A stretch of 54,751 nt of DNA, taken from positions 1-54,751 of the forward strand of contig QFQX01000029.1 in the NCBI GenBank assembly GCA_003248775.1. The letters are read 5' to 3'. Shown here one piece after another: positions 52,227 to 54,751 of this stretch (its first letter is position 1; each line of letters opens with the position of its first letter). The notes under the pieces were generated by a model. The model was not told the DNA's origin. It searched no databases and saw nothing but the letters and a program-made list of their open reading frames with translations. Both the position numbers and the translations under genes were made by a program. Source of the DNA: Shinella sp. GTDB lineage: Bacteria > Pseudomonadota > Alphaproteobacteria > Rhizobiales > Rhizobiaceae.

Positions 52227-53612
52227 TCAGCGGCCGTCCGGTGTGCGAAGGCCAAACCATGCATCCTTGACCGCCTCATAGTGCTCTTCGGCACGGTATT
52301 CAGCGACTTCAAGGCCCTGACTTTGCACCGTCAGGCGGCCGGATGCTGCGATGACGCTATAGCTGGCGACCACCGCATTGCGCTGGTAACCGACCATGCT
52401 TTCCTTCGCCTCAAGCACCGTCTGCTGGGCATTGAGAACATCGAGCGTGGTCTTCTGACCAACATTACGCTCCTCGATAACACCCTGCAGCGCAAGATTG
52501 GCGGCCGAAATCTGTTTGCGGGCAGCGGAAATTGCAGCGGTCGCCGCCTCCATCTGCGCGTAAGCGGATGTGATCTGCTGGACAACCTCCGCCCGAGCGG
52601 AATCAACCAGTATCCTCTGCTCGCCCAAGGTTTCCTTGGCCTTGCGGATCTGCCCGTATTCCGCACCACCCTGATAGATCGGGATCTTCAACTGCGCCGT
52701 TACGCTGGCCACGCTGTTGTCAGGGTTGTCACCCCCGGCCGATGGCTCGTTCGTCCAGTTGCGTCCGACATTTCCCTGGATCACGACCCCCGGCAGAAGG
52801 TTGCCTTCGGCGGATTTCACCTGATAACCGGCGGCATTGACGGCATGCAGCGCCGCCAGAACCGAGGGATGTTCGCGAATGCCGATCTGCACGGCGGCAT
52901 CGAGGTTTTGCGGCAAGGCCTTGGTTGCCGGAGAAGGCTGTTTGATGCCCTTCGGCATCTCTCCGACGATCTGCACATACGTCGCCTCGCTCTGCTTGAG
53001 CTGCGCCACGGCCGCAGAAAGCAGCGCCTGCGAACCGGCCAGTTGCGCTTCGGCCTGGCTAACGTCGGTGCGAGTACCCTCACCCACCTGCAAGCGGGCA
53101 TTTGCGGCATTCAGCTGTTCCTGCAGGAACGCCAGGTTCTGCTTGCGGATGACGACAATCTGCTGGTCGCGAGCCACATTGGCATAGGACTGCACGGCCG
53201 CGAGCAGGATCGAGATTTCATTGGCGCGAAGGCTTTCACGATTGGCGAAAACGCCGGATTCGGCGGCCCGAACGTTGTTCAGGGTCTGAAAGCCATCGAA
53301 GATCTGCTGCGTGATGGAAATGCCGACTGTCTGGTTGTTGTAACCGTAGTCGGGAATTCCGCCGCTGATATTGGATACTTTGACGGCGCTGGCGGTGGCC
53401 GTCGCGGCAACCTGAGGCCGCATGCCAGCCTTGGCAATGGTGACGTTTTCGTCGGTCGCTCGCAATGCCGCGCGGGCGGCGTTGAGATCCGGGTTATTCT
53501 GATAAGCCTTAGCCATGGCCCCATAGAGGCTCTCGGCGAAGGCGGGAGATCCCATCATCAGAAGCACAGGCAGAACAACGGACGCGAGTGCTGTTTTCCG
53601 GATGCACGACAT
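52227..53612 (-). CDS. tolC: TolC family outer-membrane efflux protein
   Basis: A 461-residue outer-membrane channel for tripartite efflux and type I secretion. The signal peptide MSCIRKTALASVVLPVLLMM leads to SPAFA before the mature start. Two outer-membrane efflux repeats follow; ESLYGAMAKAYQNNPDLNAA opens the first, and GQKTTLDVLNAQQTVLEAKE is the family block near the end of the second. GGGGAG lies about seven bases before the ATG at 53612; the frame is open 49 codons further. No inner-membrane pump is adjacent, so it probably serves several pumps, like Brucella BepC or rhizobial TolC. Confidence 0.95.
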   Translation of the reverse strand: MSCIRKTALASVVLPVLLMMGSPAFAESLYGAMAKAYQNNPDLNAARAALRATDENVTIAKAGMRPQVAATATASAVKVSNISGGIPDYGYNNQTVGISITQQIFDGFQTLNNVRAAESGVFANRESLRANEISILLAAVQSYANVARDQQIVVIRKQNLAFLQEQLNAANARLQVGEGTRTDVSQAEAQLAGSQALLSAAVAQLKQSEATYVQIVGEMPKGIKQPSPATKALPQNLDAAVQIGIREHPSVLAALHAVNAAGYQVKSAEGNLLPGVVIQGNVGRNWTNEPSAGGDNPDNSVASVTAQLKIPIYQGGAEYGQIRKAKETLGEQRILVDSARAEVVQQITSAYAQMEAATAAISAARKQISAANLALQGVIEERNVGQKTTLDVLNAQQTVLEAKESMVGYQRNAVVASYSVIAASGRLTVQSQGLEVAEYRAEEHYEAVKDAWFGLRTPDGR

Positions 53613-53839
53613 ATTCCACTCCCCAACTAAGAACGGCCGACGGAATATCCCCACTCCGCGCCGGCGTTTAAGACCGGCAACTCGTCCGTGAAGCTTTAAC
53701 GCTTTGCGTACATTAGAGACCTGCTGCAGCCCCGACTGCAACATGACCACGGTCCCCATAAGGGAGAAACACAGGCATCGTTGCTCAATGGCAACATTCT
53801 CATTCAGTTTTGACTAAATCAATCGCCCGAAGGGAGGAG

Positions 53840-53860
53840 ACCCCCGAAGAATCGGGGGGT
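53840..53860 (-). terminator. possible terminator between Pcm-like gene and tolC
   Basis: Stem ACCCCCGA (53840-53847) with TCGGGGGT-type right arm (53852-53860). It lies just past the Pcm-like stop but no U-run follows, so it may instead stabilise the transcript end or attenuate readthrough into tolC. Confidence 0.4.
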
Positions 53861-53867
53861 AGATCGA

Positions 53868-54536
53868 TTAGAAAACGAATTCTTCGGCCTTGCGGAAGCC
53901 GGGCAACGGGCGCACCGCAGTGTTGAAATAATCGTTATAGGAGTAGGATTTTCCGGCGCGGACATACAGGCGCGCCCGGGAAGCATTGCCGTATCCGACA
54001 ACGGCGACCAGTCGACCACCTTCGCGAAGCTGGGAAAGCAGGCCTTCCGGCACTTCCTCAACAGAACCGTTGAGGAAGATAACGTCATAGGGCGCTTCGG
54101 CAGCATAGCCCTTTTCCATATCGCCGGTGACCACGGCAACATTGTCATAGCCGAGTTCGGAGAGCTTTTCGGTGGCGGATGCCGCAAGCGCCTCGTCGCT
54201 TTCGACCGCGACGACCGAACCGGCCACCAGAGAAAGAACTGCGGCAGCGTAGCCGGCGCCACAGCCGACCTCGAGGACGAGGTCATCCTTGGTGATCGCG
54301 CCGAGCTGCAGCAGCTTGGCAAGCGGCGACGGCTCCATGATGTAACGGGCGGGACGTCCATTGGCGGCCGGCGTGATCTGTATGTCTTCGTCGATATAGG
54401 CGAGAGGCTTCAGGTGGGCGGGAACGAAGGCTTCGCGCGGTACCGTCAGGAATGCCGTCAGCACGGAATGCGACGTTACGTCGGTCGTGCGAATCTGGTT
54501 GTCCACCATCTTGATGCGTGCTGCTTCGAAGTCCAT
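53868..54536 (-). CDS. protein-L-isoaspartate O-methyltransferase family protein (tolC-linked)
   Basis: A 222-residue SAM-dependent methyltransferase. MVDNQIRTTDVTSHSVLTAF and VPREAFVP at the N-terminus and LVLEVGCGAGYAAAVLSLVA (SAM motif I, about 88-107) match the Pcm family. It differs clearly from the Pcm at 29379-30032 in its N-terminus and C-terminal half. The start is taken at the second of two adjacent ATGs (54536), with AGGAA four bases before. This subgroup sits upstream of tolC in many alphaproteobacteria. Whether it repairs isoaspartate or has another substrate is not known. Confidence 0.88.
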   Translation of the reverse strand: MDFEAARIKMVDNQIRTTDVTSHSVLTAFLTVPREAFVPAHLKPLAYIDEDIQITPAANGRPARYIMEPSPLAKLLQLGAITKDDLVLEVGCGAGYAAAVLSLVAGSVVAVESDEALAASATEKLSELGYDNVAVVTGDMEKGYAAEAPYDVIFLNGSVEEVPEGLLSQLREGGRLVAVVGYGNASRARLYVRAGKSYSYNDYFNTAVRPLPGFRKAEEFVF

Positions 54537-54676
54537 CATTTCCTGTCGCCCCATATCCGGCCGCGTTGCGTCACGAGTGTCTTAATTGGAGCCGCCGCGG
54601 CTTTCAAGACATTGCGCGCCCCCGCATACGTTTCTCGCAATGCAAAACATGGGCGCAGCACCGAAGGCGACCCTAC

Positions 54677-54751
54677 AGCATGTCGGGCAAAAGTGTGCAG
54701 CGGTTTTGCGGCAACGACATGCGATGAAACAAGGACTTAAAGCGTAGAGAG
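54677..54751. repeat. RIME-like intergenic repeat, copy 2 (cut by window end)
   Basis: The last 75 bases are the reverse complement of 14610-14684 with six differences by hand count. The start AGCATGTCGGGC and end AGCGTAGAGAG correspond to the two palindromes of copy 1. The element probably continues past the window end. Confidence 0.85.

Noticed and set aside
52110..53630. A 506-codon plus-strand frame opposite tolC
   Set aside because: Antisense shadow of tolC; no family features and no ribosome site.

Overview
The window is an ordinary-looking stretch of chromosome from an alphaproteobacterium of the order Hyphomicrobiales, most likely a member of the Rhizobiaceae (Rhizobium / Agrobacterium / Pararhizobium type). 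The grounds are high GC with strong GC3 bias, an ExoR homologue, a PopZ (DUF2497) gene, a SecD-SecF fusion, class I PhaC, DUF1127 mini-proteins, RIME-like rhizobial intergenic repeats, and gene order recalled from Agrobacterium and Sinorhizobium. I see no phage, transposase, CRISPR array or plasmid functions.

Layout. 1-5628: tRNA-Glu, recJ, two small paralogous single-span membrane proteins, hom, and an AlaC/DapL-type aminotransferase. 5857-11056: a small lipoprotein, phaC, a composite palindromic repeat, sfsA, map and radC. 11082-15122: recQ diverging from sthA, a RIME-like repeat, and a shortened PNPOx-like protein. 15196-18824: tig, tRNA-Leu, and a GDYXXLXY / DUF2157 pair. 18825-20040: a non-coding stretch with a candidate three-hairpin sRNA carrying CCUCCUCCC-type loops, followed by two DUF1127 mini-genes. 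20156-21571: trmFO. 21700-26486 (minus): yajC, secDF, an Mth938/NDUFAF3-like protein, a squalene/phytoene synthase (NDUFAF6-like) protein and a small membrane-anchored protein. 26700-29217: a DUF815 ATPase and a LysM/degenerate-LytM lipoprotein. 29379-33976 (minus): tatA-tatB-tatC-serS-surE-pcm. 34010-37859: a lone ABC ATPase and nagZ-scpA-scpB. 37976-43910 (minus): dgt, argS and a large SPOR protein. 44119-46097: erpA-like, xthA, and exoR facing them. 46640-54536 (minus): a FadL-type outer-membrane protein, valS, popZ, tolC and a Pcm-like methyltransferase. The window ends in a second RIME-like copy.

How the genes fit together. Most of it is housekeeping: translation (serS, argS, valS, two tRNAs, trmFO, map), protein export (tatABC, yajC-secDF, tig), chromosome and cell-pole organisation (scpAB, popZ), wall turnover and division (nagZ, SPOR protein, LysM/LytM protein), DNA repair (recJ, recQ, radC, xthA, dgt) and envelope or stress functions (exoR, tolC, surE/pcm, phaC).

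The most interesting part is 19.0-20.04 kb. Three consecutive hairpins each expose an anti-Shine-Dalgarno C/T-rich loop and end in a strong terminator, next to two tiny DUF1127 genes. This matches what I recall of rhizobial alpha-r14 (NfeR1) and cuckoo-type sRNAs. Other items worth a look are the two paralogous mini membrane proteins where I would expect glpX, the PNPOx-like protein that appears to lack its early core strands, and the pairing of NDUFAF3-like and NDUFAF6-like genes with secDF.
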